64,000 bases of DNA from JANQPX01 sp965222015 (GTDB taxonomy: Bacteria; Pseudomonadota; Alphaproteobacteria; Geminicoccales; Geminicoccaceae), in assembly GCA_965222015.1 (NCBI GenBank), contig CBDCTL010000024.1, positions 1,674,001 to 1,738,000 of the forward strand, written 5' to 3'. Under the pieces are notes generated by a model that saw only the letters and a program-made list of their open reading frames with translations, was not told where the DNA came from and searched no databases. This document shows, piece by piece, positions 36,401 to 46,485 of the stretch. The translations under genes were made by a program, and so were the position numbers. The stretch's first letter is position 1. The number at the start of each line of letters is the position of its first letter.

Positions 36401-37971
36401 AGGCGACGGCCGCGACCTGGGCCGGCTTCTTCGCCATGTGCCTCGGCATGTTCATGGCGATCCTCGACATCCAGGTGGTGGTCACCTCGCTGCCGACCAT
36501 CCAGGCGGCGCTCGGCGTCGAAAAAGACCTGATCAGCTGGGTGCAGACCGCCTATCTCGTGGCCGAGGTGATCGCGATCCCGCTCACCGGCTTTCTCACC
36601 CGCGCGTTCACCATGCGCGGGCTTTTCGTCGTGGCGCTCGGCCTCTTCACCCTCGCCTCCGCCGCCTGCGCGGCGAGCACGGGCTTCACCGCCCTGGTGG
36701 CGGCGCGGGTGGTGCAGGGCTTCGCGGGCGGGATGCTGATCCCGCTGGTCTTTTCCGCGGTGTTTCTGCTGTTTCCGGTGCGCCTGCAGGCGGTCGCGAC
36801 CACCATCGCGGGCGTGCTCGCGGTGCTGGCGCCGACGGTCGGGCCGGTGGTCGGCGGCTGGATCACCGAGACCTGGAGCTGGCCCTGGCTTTTTCTGATC
36901 AATCTCGGACCTGGCGTTCTCGCCGTCCTCGCGGTCGCCGCCTGCCTGGAGGCCGAAAAGCCGGATCTCGCCCGCCTGCGCGCCCTCGACCTCGCGGCAC
37001 TCCTGCTCCTGGCGCTCGGCCTCGCGGCGCTGGAGATCGGCCTGAAGGAGGCGCCCGCGCGCGGCTGGACGTCGCCGATGGTCGCCGGCCTGCTTGCACT
37101 CGCGCTGCTGTCCGGCGCCGGCTTCGTCCGGCGGGTCCTGAAAAGCGCCGCGGATGCCGGGCCCGACCCGCCGCTGGTCGATCTCACGCTCTTGAAGAAC
37201 CGCGACTTCGCGATCGGCTGCCTCCTCAGCTTCGTCTTCGGCATCGGTCTCTTCGGCTCGGTCTATCTGATGCCGGTCTTTCTCGGCTTCGTACGCGGCC
37301 ACGGCGCGTTCGGCATCGGGCAGGTAATGCTGGTGACGGGGATCGCGCAGCTGCTCGCAGCACCGATCGCCGTGCAGCTGGAGCGGAGGATCGACGCGCG
37401 CCTGCTGACCGCCTTCGGCTTCGCGCTGTTCGCGCTCGGCCTCGCCATGAGCTCGGCGCAGACGAAGGACACCGATTTCGAGGAGATGCTCTGGCCGCAG
37501 ATCCTGCGCGGCGCGGCGATCATGTTCTGCCTGCTGCCGCCGACCCGGCTTGCGCTCGGCCTCCTGCCGCCCGAGCGGGTCGCCGACGGCAGCGGTCTCT
37601 TCAACCTGATGCGCAATCTCGGTGGTGCGATCGGGCTCGCGCTCATCGACACCGTGATTTTTTCGCGCGCGCCCGTCCACGGCCTGGCGCTCGCCGAGCG
37701 GCTGACGCAGGGCGACGTCGAGGCCGGGCGCATCGTCGGCCTGCCCGACGGGATCATGACAGGCGAGCCGATCGGCGAGATCTCCGCCTCGATGGAGGCC
37801 GCCGTCCGGCCGCTTCTGGAAAAGGCGGGGCTGGTCGCCGCGATCAACGAGGCCTGGGCGCTGCTCGCGGTGCTGACCGCGCTCGCGCTGATCGCCCTTT
37901 TCTTCCTGCCGGCACGACGACCGGCGGGAAGCGACGCCGCGCGCGAGGATGCATTCCGGACCGCGGGCTGA
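36397..37971 (+). CDS. MFS exporter, DHA2 (EmrB-like) family
   Basis: A 524-residue drug/metabolite:H+ antiporter with about fourteen membrane segments. Motif A is partly seen in GFLTRAFTMRGLFVV, motif C in LAPTVGPVVGGWITETWSWPWLFLIN and the DHA2 start in FMAILDIQVVVTSLPTIQ. The ATG overlaps the methyltransferase stop (ATGA). It may export the methylated polyketide or protect against it. Confidence 0.92.
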   Translation: MKATAATWAGFFAMCLGMFMAILDIQVVVTSLPTIQAALGVEKDLISWVQTAYLVAEVIAIPLTGFLTRAFTMRGLFVVALGLFTLASAACAASTGFTALVAARVVQGFAGGMLIPLVFSAVFLLFPVRLQAVATTIAGVLAVLAPTVGPVVGGWITETWSWPWLFLINLGPGVLAVLAVAACLEAEKPDLARLRALDLAALLLLALGLAALEIGLKEAPARGWTSPMVAGLLALALLSGAGFVRRVLKSAADAGPDPPLVDLTLLKNRDFAIGCLLSFVFGIGLFGSVYLMPVFLGFVRGHGAFGIGQVMLVTGIAQLLAAPIAVQLERRIDARLLTAFGFALFALGLAMSSAQTKDTDFEEMLWPQILRGAAIMFCLLPPTRLALGLLPPERVADGSGLFNLMRNLGGAIGLALIDTVIFSRAPVHGLALAERLTQGDVEAGRIVGLPDGIMTGEPIGEISASMEAAVRPLLEKAGLVAAINEAWALLAVLTALALIALFFLPARRPAGSDAAREDAFRTAG

Positions 37972-38098
37972 CGCCACGTAGGTCCGTTTCGCCGCGGTTG
38001 CCTTGATGACAGTTGAGTTGCGGATCGCCTTATGGGAATAGTTATCCCCAACGGCCGCAGGCCCAAAGCCAAGCATGTTCTTCGAGGGGAGTATACCG

Positions 38099-40030
<1,932 letters not shown>

Positions 40031-40079
40031 CGCTCACGGGTAGAATTGCCTACGCTCTGCGTTTCAAGTCGGATTTTTG

Positions 40080-40361
40080 ATGAGGCGCATAGTGAAAAAG
40101 TGGACTTGGCGAAGGGTGACGCCGCTGTTTATGGCGGCGCTGCTTCTTCTTGGGGGATGCGACGACGAGGAAGAGAAACCGAAGGTCGTCGAGGTCGAGA
40201 TCGAAGAAGGCACCGAGCTCAAGATCAAGGTCAGAGAAAAAGACAATGACGAAATGATCGTCGTCGGTGAGCTCGCGCTGTTCACCGTCGTCATCGTCTG
40301 GGCGCTGTTCGGGCCGGGCGCGACCCACCGCCGGGACGAAGCCGTGTCAGAGAACCGGTAG
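40080..40361 (+). CDS. small lipoprotein with a C-terminal membrane helix
   Basis: A 93-residue protein with a basic start (MRRIVKKWTWRR), a lipobox LLGGC (Cys27), a highly charged stretch (DDEEEKPKVVEVEIEEGTE) and a second hydrophobic segment (GELALFTVVIVWALFG). The combination of lipid anchor and helix is unusual but not unknown. No family is recognised. It ends inside the last 15 bp of the convergent nucleosidase gene. Confidence 0.6.
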   Translation: MRRIVKKWTWRRVTPLFMAALLLLGGCDDEEEKPKVVEVEIEEGTELKIKVREKDNDEMIVVGELALFTVVIVWALFGPGATHRRDEAVSENR

Positions 40362-41108
40362 GATCCTGCGCAGGACCGTGGCCGAACGCTCGGCCACCTC
40401 GTCGACGAAACGCGAAAAATCGAAGCGCGAGTCGGCGCCTGCGAGATCGGAGAGTGCTCGCACTTCGAGCCAGGGCAGATCGAAGCGTCTCGCCACCTGG
40501 GCCATGGCGCCGCCTTCCATCGCCACCGCTTTCGCCCGGAAGGTTCGGTGCAGGCGCTCGCGCATGGTCTCGCAGTGGATATATTGATCGCCCGCCAGGA
40601 TCGGACCGAACGCGATGCGCGCTGCCGCACCGCTGCCGCCCGCCTCTTCGGCCAGCGGCGAAAGCTCGAGGCCGTCGAGCGCCTTTTCGATCCGGGCCAG
40701 CAGGTCCGCAGGCGCATCGTAGCCCATCTCGTCCGTGGGGTTGAAGAACGGCACATGGCCGGCCTGGTAGGGATCCAGCCGGTCGTTCTCGATCACGCCG
40801 CAGTCATGCTGGATGGCGCGGGTCGCGATCACCAGATCGCCGATGCCTAGCGCCGGATCCAGCCCGCCCGCGACGCCGCTGAACGCGAGCATGCCCGCCT
40901 CGAAGCGCGCGGCGAGCAGGGTCGAGACCAGTGCGGTGTTGACCTTGCCGATGCCGGCTTCGGCGAGGACCACGGACCGTCCGTCCAGGCGGCCGAAATC
41001 GAACGCTAACCCGCCCGATGTGACGGTGCGTTCGTGATCGAGCACGCCCCTGAGGGCGGCGCGCTCCTGCGGGATCGCGCAGATCAAACCGACGATTTTA
41101 TCGGACAT
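40347..41108 (-). CDS. 5'-methylthioadenosine/S-adenosylhomocysteine nucleosidase family protein
   Basis: A 253-residue phosphorylase-superfamily nucleosidase. It hydrolyses methylthioadenosine or adenosylhomocysteine to free adenine. Signatures are GLICAIPQERAAL, VLAEAGIGKVNTALVSTLL, FSGVAGGLDPALGIGDLV, the AVAMEGGAMAQVA purine-site glutamate region and VRALSDLAGADS with the catalytic Asp. The ATG at 41108 has GAGAGGAAAGG upstream and is chosen over an ATG at 41222. Also compatible with other PNP_UDP_1 members. Confidence 0.88.
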   Translation of the reverse strand: MSDKIVGLICAIPQERAALRGVLDHERTVTSGGLAFDFGRLDGRSVVLAEAGIGKVNTALVSTLLAARFEAGMLAFSGVAGGLDPALGIGDLVIATRAIQHDCGVIENDRLDPYQAGHVPFFNPTDEMGYDAPADLLARIEKALDGLELSPLAEEAGGSGAAARIAFGPILAGDQYIHCETMRERLHRTFRAKAVAMEGGAMAQVARRFDLPWLEVRALSDLAGADSRFDFSRFVDEVAERSATVLRRILPVL

Positions 41109-41208
41109 GCGACCTTTCCTCTCGAAATCACCTTTCTTCTTGAGGTTATCGGCGGTCGATGCAAGCTCTATCTTGAACGGATGAAAACAAGACGGGGAGC
41201 AGCGAGCC

Positions 41209-42048
41209 ATGGCATTGCACATTCTCGGATTTGATCATGCCATCGTCGGCGTCCGCGACCTGGAAGGAGCGAAGGCGGCTTACGAGAAGCTCGGCTTTCG
41301 GGCGACGCCGCGCGGCCGGCATGTGGGTTGGGGGACGGCCAACTACTGTCTGATGTTCGAGCGGAACTACGTCGAGATCCTCGGCATCGTCGATCCGGAT
41401 GCGTTCACCAACAATCTCGACAGCTTCCTGGAGAGCAGGGAGGGGCTGCAGTCCTTGGTGCTCGGAAGCGACGATGCGGCCGCGACACACGACGCCTGGG
41501 CCCAAAGCGGCCTCGATCCGGCCGAGGTCAAGGACCTCAGCCGCCTCCTGGAACCGGACACCGAGCTTCGCTTCCAGAACGTCACCCTCGATCCGGCGCT
41601 CACCGCCGATGTGCGGATCTTCGCCTGCAGCCATCTCACCCCCGACCTGATGCGCCAGCCCGGCTGGACCGAGCATCCGAACGGTGCGACCGGCATCAAG
41701 ACGATCACCGCGGTGACTGAAGAACCTGCGGCCGTGGTCGAACCGATGAGCCGCATCTTCGGCAGCAGCAGGATCACGGAGACCGACAACACCGTCGCCG
41801 TCCACACCGGCGGCGGCGTGCTCCTGTTCGCGACGCCCGACGATCTGGACATGCTGCACCCGCAGGTGACGCTGGATCTGAACACGGATCAGGCAGCCCT
41901 CGCCGTACTCAGCCTGACCGTCCGCGATCTCGAGGGCACGGCCGACTGGCTGAACAAGGCTGCCATACCCTTCAGGCGTGATGCGAGCGGCGCGATCGGC
42001 GTCGCGGCCGAGCACGCCCGCGGCGTGATGCTGGAGTTCACGAGCTGA
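41209..42048 (+). CDS. VOC superfamily (glyoxalase-like) protein
   Basis: A 279-residue vicinal-oxygen-chelate protein of the glyoxalase-like domain type. The first beta-alpha-beta module reads GFDHAIVGVRDLEGAKAAYEKLGF with RHVGWGTANYCLMF and YVEILGI. A second module starts near KTITAVTEEPAAVVEPMSRIF. The ligand and reaction are unknown. Divergent from the nucleosidase. Confidence 0.82.
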   Translation: MALHILGFDHAIVGVRDLEGAKAAYEKLGFRATPRGRHVGWGTANYCLMFERNYVEILGIVDPDAFTNNLDSFLESREGLQSLVLGSDDAAATHDAWAQSGLDPAEVKDLSRLLEPDTELRFQNVTLDPALTADVRIFACSHLTPDLMRQPGWTEHPNGATGIKTITAVTEEPAAVVEPMSRIFGSSRITETDNTVAVHTGGGVLLFATPDDLDMLHPQVTLDLNTDQAALAVLSLTVRDLEGTADWLNKAAIPFRRDASGAIGVAAEHARGVMLEFTS

Positions 42049-42087
42049 AGGGCGCGGCGCCGAGCCTGCTCGTTTGCAACTCTCAGG

Positions 42088-42117
42088 TTGACATGGATGG
42101 CCTTCTCCTCATACGAC
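42088..42117 (+). promoter_or_regulatory. possible sigma-70 promoter of the DUF3015 gene
   Basis: TTGACA at 42088-42093 is a perfect -35 box. TACGAC at 42112-42117 lies 18 nt downstream as a weak -10. It is about 35 bp before the start codon at 42151. Confidence 0.45.
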
Positions 42118-42150
42118 ACGTTTTGTCTGTAATTTTAGCGAGGGGTCACG

Positions 42151-42642
42151 ATGAAGCTTTTCGTCTCGACGGCGCTTGCCATGGGTCTGGTGGTCGGTGC
42201 AGCACAACTTCAAGACGCCCGTGCGGACAGCACCGGCTGCGGTCTCGGCACGACGCTCTGGAACGGCAAAAGTGGTCTCGGGCCTCAGATTCTGGCGGTG
42301 ACCACCAACGGCACCTTCGGCAATCAGACCTTCGGCATCACCACCGGCACGCTCGGCTGCAATCAGAACGACGTGATCGCATCCGCCGAGGTGCGTCAGC
42401 TGGCGGCCGCCAATCTCGACAATCTGGCCAAGGACATCGCGCGCGGCGAGGGTGAGATCCTGGCTTCGCTCGCCTCGGCGATGAAGGTCGAAGGGCAGGA
42501 TCAGGACCTGATGTTCGTGACCCTCAAGGGCAATTTCACGCGCATCTTCCCGAGCGACGACGTCTCCGCCGACGATGTGCTGGTGTCGATCGGCGAGGTC
42601 ATGGCCGAGGACGCCACGCTCGCCCGCTACGTCGAGGCCTGA
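42151..42642 (+). CDS. DUF3015 family exported protein
   Basis: A 163-residue secreted protein with a signal peptide ending in DARA before DSTGCGLGTTLWNGKSG. The DUF3015 hallmark is the glycine/threonine-rich QILAVTTNGTFGNQTFGITTGTLGC, followed by helices (VRQLAAANLDNLAKDIARGEGEILASLASAM). Function is unknown. It starts at ATG 42151 after GAGGGG. It is followed by a DUF4105 gene, a pairing known from other proteobacteria. Confidence 0.88.
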   Translation: MKLFVSTALAMGLVVGAAQLQDARADSTGCGLGTTLWNGKSGLGPQILAVTTNGTFGNQTFGITTGTLGCNQNDVIASAEVRQLAAANLDNLAKDIARGEGEILASLASAMKVEGQDQDLMFVTLKGNFTRIFPSDDVSADDVLVSIGEVMAEDATLARYVEA

Positions 42643-42670
42643 GGACCGTTCTCGATGCTCAGCGCCGCCG

Positions 42671-42692
42671 GCCGCCAGGCTGGCGGCGTTTT
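42671..42692 (+). terminator. rho-independent terminator overlapping the next gene's start
   Basis: The stem GCCGCCA/TGGCGGC with a GGC loop is followed by GTTTT. It sits 29 bp after the DUF3015 stop, and inside the region that encodes the signal-peptide start of the DUF4105 protein. It may attenuate rather than stop transcription into the next gene. Confidence 0.6.
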
Positions 42693-42695
42693 GCC

Positions 42696-44606
42696 CTGCT
42701 CGGCGCCGCCTTCCTGGCGGCGTTCACAGGCCCGGCCCGCGCCGCCGACACCGCTTATCTCGACAGTCTGGTGGATAAGGCCAGCGAGCGAAGCCTTGCT
42801 GGCCATCCCGGCTGGCTGGCGCTCGGCCACTATCGGCCGAACTGGTATGGGGACGGCGTCCACAGCCTGATCGACAGCCCGGCCTTTTTTCTCGCCGACC
42901 GAGGCAAATACGACCCAGAGGCCGAGCTCGAAGCGACGTTGCGCGCGTTCTCCGCGCCGCCGATCAAGGGCGACGGTGATGATGACGCGCAGCATCCGCA
43001 ATGCGCCTACAAGGCCCGCTATGGCTGGCTGAAGGAGGAGCTCGGCTTCGATCCGGCTCGCCTCCCGGAACAACCCTGCCCGGCGTTCGAGGAGTGGTCC
43101 GGGACCATCGACGCCGATGCGGCGACGCTGATCTTCCCCGCGGCCTATATGAACAACCCCGCCTCGATGTTCGGCCACACCCTGCTCCGCCTGGACCGTG
43201 CCGGGCAGAGCGAGGACACGCGGCTCCTCTCCTACGCGGTCAATTACGGTGCCGAGACCGGCAGCGACAACGGCCTCCTGTTCGCCGTGCTCGGGCTCAC
43301 CGGCGGGTATGCCGGCACCTATTCGGTGGCGCCCTATCACGAGCTGACCAGACGCTACAGCGACATCGAAAATCGCGACATCTACGAATACCGGCTGAAT
43401 TTCACACCGGCCGAGGTGGCGCGCATGGTCGAGCATCTCTGGGAGATGCAGGGCCGGTGGAGCGAATACTACTTCTTCGACGAGAACTGCTCCTATCAGC
43501 TCCTGTTCCTGATGGACGTCGCCCGCCCCTCCCTCGATCTCGCCTCGGCCTTCGATGTGCATGTCATCCCCGTCGAGAGCGTGCGCGCCGTGCTCGGGCG
43601 GGAAGGGCTGTTTCAGGGCGCGGTCTTTCGCCCCTCCGGCCAGACCCGGATCCGCGAGGGTTTCGAAGCCCTCACACCGGAGGGCCGGGCGCTGGCGCGC
43701 GATCTGGCCGAGGGGGCTCTCACGCCTGAAAGTCCTGAGGCTGCGGCCCTGCCGCCGGCCGGCCAGGCGGCGGCGATCGAGCTCGCCCAGTCCCTCGTGA
43801 CCTACCGCATGGAAACCGGCGATCTTTCGCGCGACGTCGCCGCGGAGCGCGCCTGGGCGCTGCTCGCCGCGCGCAGCAGGATCGAGGAGGGAGCCGATCT
43901 GCCGCCGATCGAGGTGCCTGCGACCCGGCCGGACCAGGGACACGACTCCGCGCGGTTCGGCGTCGGCCTCGGGCTGCGCGACGGCCGACCGTTCGCCGCC
44001 CTTCGCCTGCGCCCCGCCTATCACGACGATCTCGACCCGAGCGGCGGCTACGTCCCGGGCGCAGGCATCGATTTTCTCGCCTTCGAACTTCGCCATTACG
44101 ACGACGGCCCGGCCGTGACCCTGGAAAGGCTGACCGGCGTCGGCATCCGCTCGATGACGCCGAGGACCGAGCTTTTGCAGCCGATCTCCTGGTGGCTGAA
44201 CGCCGGTATCGAGCGCCTGCGCGTCCGCCGCACCGCCGAGGAGGGGGCATTGATCGGCGTGTTCGAAGGTGGCGCCGGCCTCAGCTATGGTCCTGGCGAA
44301 CGGGACATCTGGTCGGCCACGCTGGATCTCGGCCTGACCGGCGGCGAGGATTGCGACCAGACCTGCAGCGTCAATGCCGGCCCCGCCATCTCTCTGCTCT
44401 GGCCGATCACCGACCACGCTTCGCTCACCGCCAGAGCGCGCTATCAGCTGCGTTTCGGCGAGAAGACGCGCGATCGCTGGGCGCTTCGCTTCGGCCAGAG
44501 CTTCGGCCTCGGGCGGGGCATGGCGGTCAGGCTGGAGGCCGGCATTGCGGACGAAGGCGGCGGCGCCCAGGAAGAGGTCCTGACCTGGGTGGACTGGTAT
44601 TTCTGA
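42696..44606 (+). CDS. DUF4105 outer-envelope protein, start unresolved
   Basis: A roughly 636-residue protein of the DUF4105 family. Hallmarks are the PASMFGHTLLRLD block, GAETGSDNGLLFAV, GGYAGTYSVAPYHELTRRYSD, WSEYYFFDENCSYQLLFL and a C-terminal beta-rich half. A signal peptide (FALLGAAFLAAFTGPARA then ADTAYLDSLV) is encoded in frame from about 42690, but no ATG, GTG or TTG starts it. The first canonical in-frame codon is the GTG at 42771, inside the mature protein. The CTG at 42696 is a candidate start; the ATG at 42655 is in another frame. Function of DUF4105 is not established. Confidence 0.82.
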   Translation: MLGAAFLAAFTGPARAADTAYLDSLVDKASERSLAGHPGWLALGHYRPNWYGDGVHSLIDSPAFFLADRGKYDPEAELEATLRAFSAPPIKGDGDDDAQHPQCAYKARYGWLKEELGFDPARLPEQPCPAFEEWSGTIDADAATLIFPAAYMNNPASMFGHTLLRLDRAGQSEDTRLLSYAVNYGAETGSDNGLLFAVLGLTGGYAGTYSVAPYHELTRRYSDIENRDIYEYRLNFTPAEVARMVEHLWEMQGRWSEYYFFDENCSYQLLFLMDVARPSLDLASAFDVHVIPVESVRAVLGREGLFQGAVFRPSGQTRIREGFEALTPEGRALARDLAEGALTPESPEAAALPPAGQAAAIELAQSLVTYRMETGDLSRDVAAERAWALLAARSRIEEGADLPPIEVPATRPDQGHDSARFGVGLGLRDGRPFAALRLRPAYHDDLDPSGGYVPGAGIDFLAFELRHYDDGPAVTLERLTGVGIRSMTPRTELLQPISWWLNAGIERLRVRRTAEEGALIGVFEGGAGLSYGPGERDIWSATLDLGLTGGEDCDQTCSVNAGPAISLLWPITDHASLTARARYQLRFGEKTRDRWALRFGQSFGLGRGMAVRLEAGIADEGGGAQEEVLTWVDWYF

Positions 44607-45442
44607 TGATCCGGCGCTGCCTGCTCCTCGTCGCTTGCCTCCTGCTTTCCGGCTGCACCGGCCTGTTCTTCCAGCCGATGAAGGAGCACGTGGCCGACCC
44701 GGCCGCCTTCGGCTTCGCCTATCGGGACGTCACCTTCGAGGCGGCCGACGGCACCCGCCTTCATGGCTGGTTCTTTCCGGCGAAGGCCGAACGCCTGGGC
44801 AGCGTTCTGTTCCTGCACGGCAACGCGGAAAACGTCAGCACCCATTTCGCCGGCGCCGTCTGGCTGACCGAGGGCGGCTTCGACGTGTTCGCCGTCGACT
44901 ACCGTGGTTACGGGCGTTCCGAAGGTGCTCCGACCCTGGACGGCCTCCATCTGGACGCCGCCGCCGCCCTCCACACGCTGCTCGCCATGCCCGGAATCGC
45001 ACCGGAGGAGGTGGTGGTGTTCGGCCAGAGCCTGGGCGGCGCGATCGCGCTCGCCGCGCTCGCCGAAAGCCCCGCGAAGGACGAACTGGCCGGGCTGGTC
45101 GTCGAAGGCGCGTTCTCCGGCTATCGCGGCATCGCGCGCGAAAAACTCGCGGATTTCTGGCTGACCTGGGCGTTGCAGTGGCCGATCGGCCTGACCGTCG
45201 ACGACGACTACGACCTGAAGGCGGCTGCCGCCGGGATCGCGCCCTTGCCCCTCCTGATCGTCCACGGCCAGGCCGACGACGTCGTGCCGCCGCATCACGG
45301 CGACGCTCTCTTCGCGGCCGCCCGCGAGCCCAAGGCGATCTGGCGGCCGGCACGGGCCGGTCACATCGAAGCGTTCGCCAATCTGTCCATGCGAAAACGA
45401 CTGCTCGATCACATGACCGGCCTCGTTCGGGCGGATCGGTGA
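44606..45442 (+). CDS. alpha/beta-hydrolase lipoprotein
   Basis: A 278-residue lipoprotein hydrolase. The lipobox LLSGC gives Cys17. The fold shows the oxyanion HGNAEN, DYRGYGRSEG, the nucleophile elbow FGQSLGG, the acid in VHGQADDVVP and the catalytic His in RAGHIEAF. Its start overlaps the DUF4105 stop by one base (TGATG). As an outer-membrane-anchored esterase-like enzyme it could act on lipids or peptidoglycan-linked esters; the substrate is unknown. Confidence 0.88.
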   Translation: MIRRCLLLVACLLLSGCTGLFFQPMKEHVADPAAFGFAYRDVTFEAADGTRLHGWFFPAKAERLGSVLFLHGNAENVSTHFAGAVWLTEGGFDVFAVDYRGYGRSEGAPTLDGLHLDAAAALHTLLAMPGIAPEEVVVFGQSLGGAIALAALAESPAKDELAGLVVEGAFSGYRGIAREKLADFWLTWALQWPIGLTVDDDYDLKAAAAGIAPLPLLIVHGQADDVVPPHHGDALFAAAREPKAIWRPARAGHIEAFANLSMRKRLLDHMTGLVRADR

Positions 45443-45642
45443 AGGCCGCCCGACAGCGTGATGAAAAAGGATGGAACTGCGGGCAGACTTGTTTGCTATG
45501 ATAGGCGGGTGCATGTCCTCGTCGGGGCGCGAATTCGCCCTAACCCCTTGGCCTGCAAGGCTTGACACGGCCTGCAGCTTGGATAGCTTACCGGCTTTGC
45601 CGGGCGCCTGAGGCGAGCCCGGCCGCACAGGAAGCGCTCACC

Positions 45643-46485
45643 ATGGATGAAGCCGCCCTCAGCGCAGCGATCGAAGAGGCCTTCGATCAGCGCGAGCACG
45701 TCAATGCCGACACATCCGGTCCCGTTCGGGACGCCGTCGAGGAGGCGCTCGCCGCCCTCGATTCCGGCCGCTGCCGCGTGGCCGAAAAGGTGGACGGGGA
45801 CTGGCGGGTCAATCAGTGGCTGAAGAAGGCGGTGCTGCTGTCCTTCCGCCTCAACCCCATGGCCCGGATCGGCGGCGCGCCGGGCGGCGCCTCCTGGTGG
45901 GACAAGGTGCCCTCCAAGTTCCAGGGCTGGTCGGACGCCGATTTTTCGGACGCGGGCTTTCGGGCCGTTCCGGGCTGCGTCGTCCGTCGCTCGGCCTATG
46001 TCGCGCCCGACGTCGTGCTGATGCCGTCCTTCGTCAATCTCGGTGCCTATGTCGACAGCGGCACCATGGTCGACACCTGGGCGACCGTCGGCAGCTGCGC
46101 GCAGATCGGCAGGAACGTGCATCTGTCGGGCGGCGTCGGCATCGGCGGGGTGCTCGAGCCGCTGCAGGCGGGGCCTGTGATCATCGAGGACAACTGCTTC
46201 ATCGGCGCCCGCTCGGAGGTGGTCGAAGGCGTGGTGGTCGAGGAGGGCGCTGTGCTCTCCATGGGCGTCTTCATCGGCGCTTCGACCAAGATCGTCGACC
46301 GTACCACCGGCGAAATCCATTACGGCCGCGTGCCGGCCTACTCCGTGGTCGTGCCGGGCGCTCTGCCCGGACCTGCCTTCCCCAATAACGAGCCCGGCCC
46401 CTCGCTCGGCTGCGCGGTGATCGTCAAGAAGGTCGATGCGCAGACGCGGTCCAAGACCGCCATCAACGAATTGCTGAGAACATGA
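45643..46485 (+). CDS. dapD: tetrahydrodipicolinate N-succinyltransferase
   Basis: A 280-residue enzyme of the succinylase lysine/meso-diaminopimelate route; it uses succinyl-CoA. The left-handed beta-helix of hexapeptide repeats is clear (NLGAYVDSGTMVDTWATVGS, IGRNVHLSGGVGIGGV, NCFIGARSEVVEGVVVEEGA). The substrate site has RLNPMARIGG. The ATG at 45643 fits the family length; an upstream ATG at 45562 does not. dapE starts in a 4-bp overlap, so the two work in sequence. Confidence 0.95.
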   Translation: MDEAALSAAIEEAFDQREHVNADTSGPVRDAVEEALAALDSGRCRVAEKVDGDWRVNQWLKKAVLLSFRLNPMARIGGAPGGASWWDKVPSKFQGWSDADFSDAGFRAVPGCVVRRSAYVAPDVVLMPSFVNLGAYVDSGTMVDTWATVGSCAQIGRNVHLSGGVGIGGVLEPLQAGPVIIEDNCFIGARSEVVEGVVVEEGAVLSMGVFIGASTKIVDRTTGEIHYGRVPAYSVVVPGALPGPAFPNNEPGPSLGCAVIVKKVDAQTRSKTAINELLRT

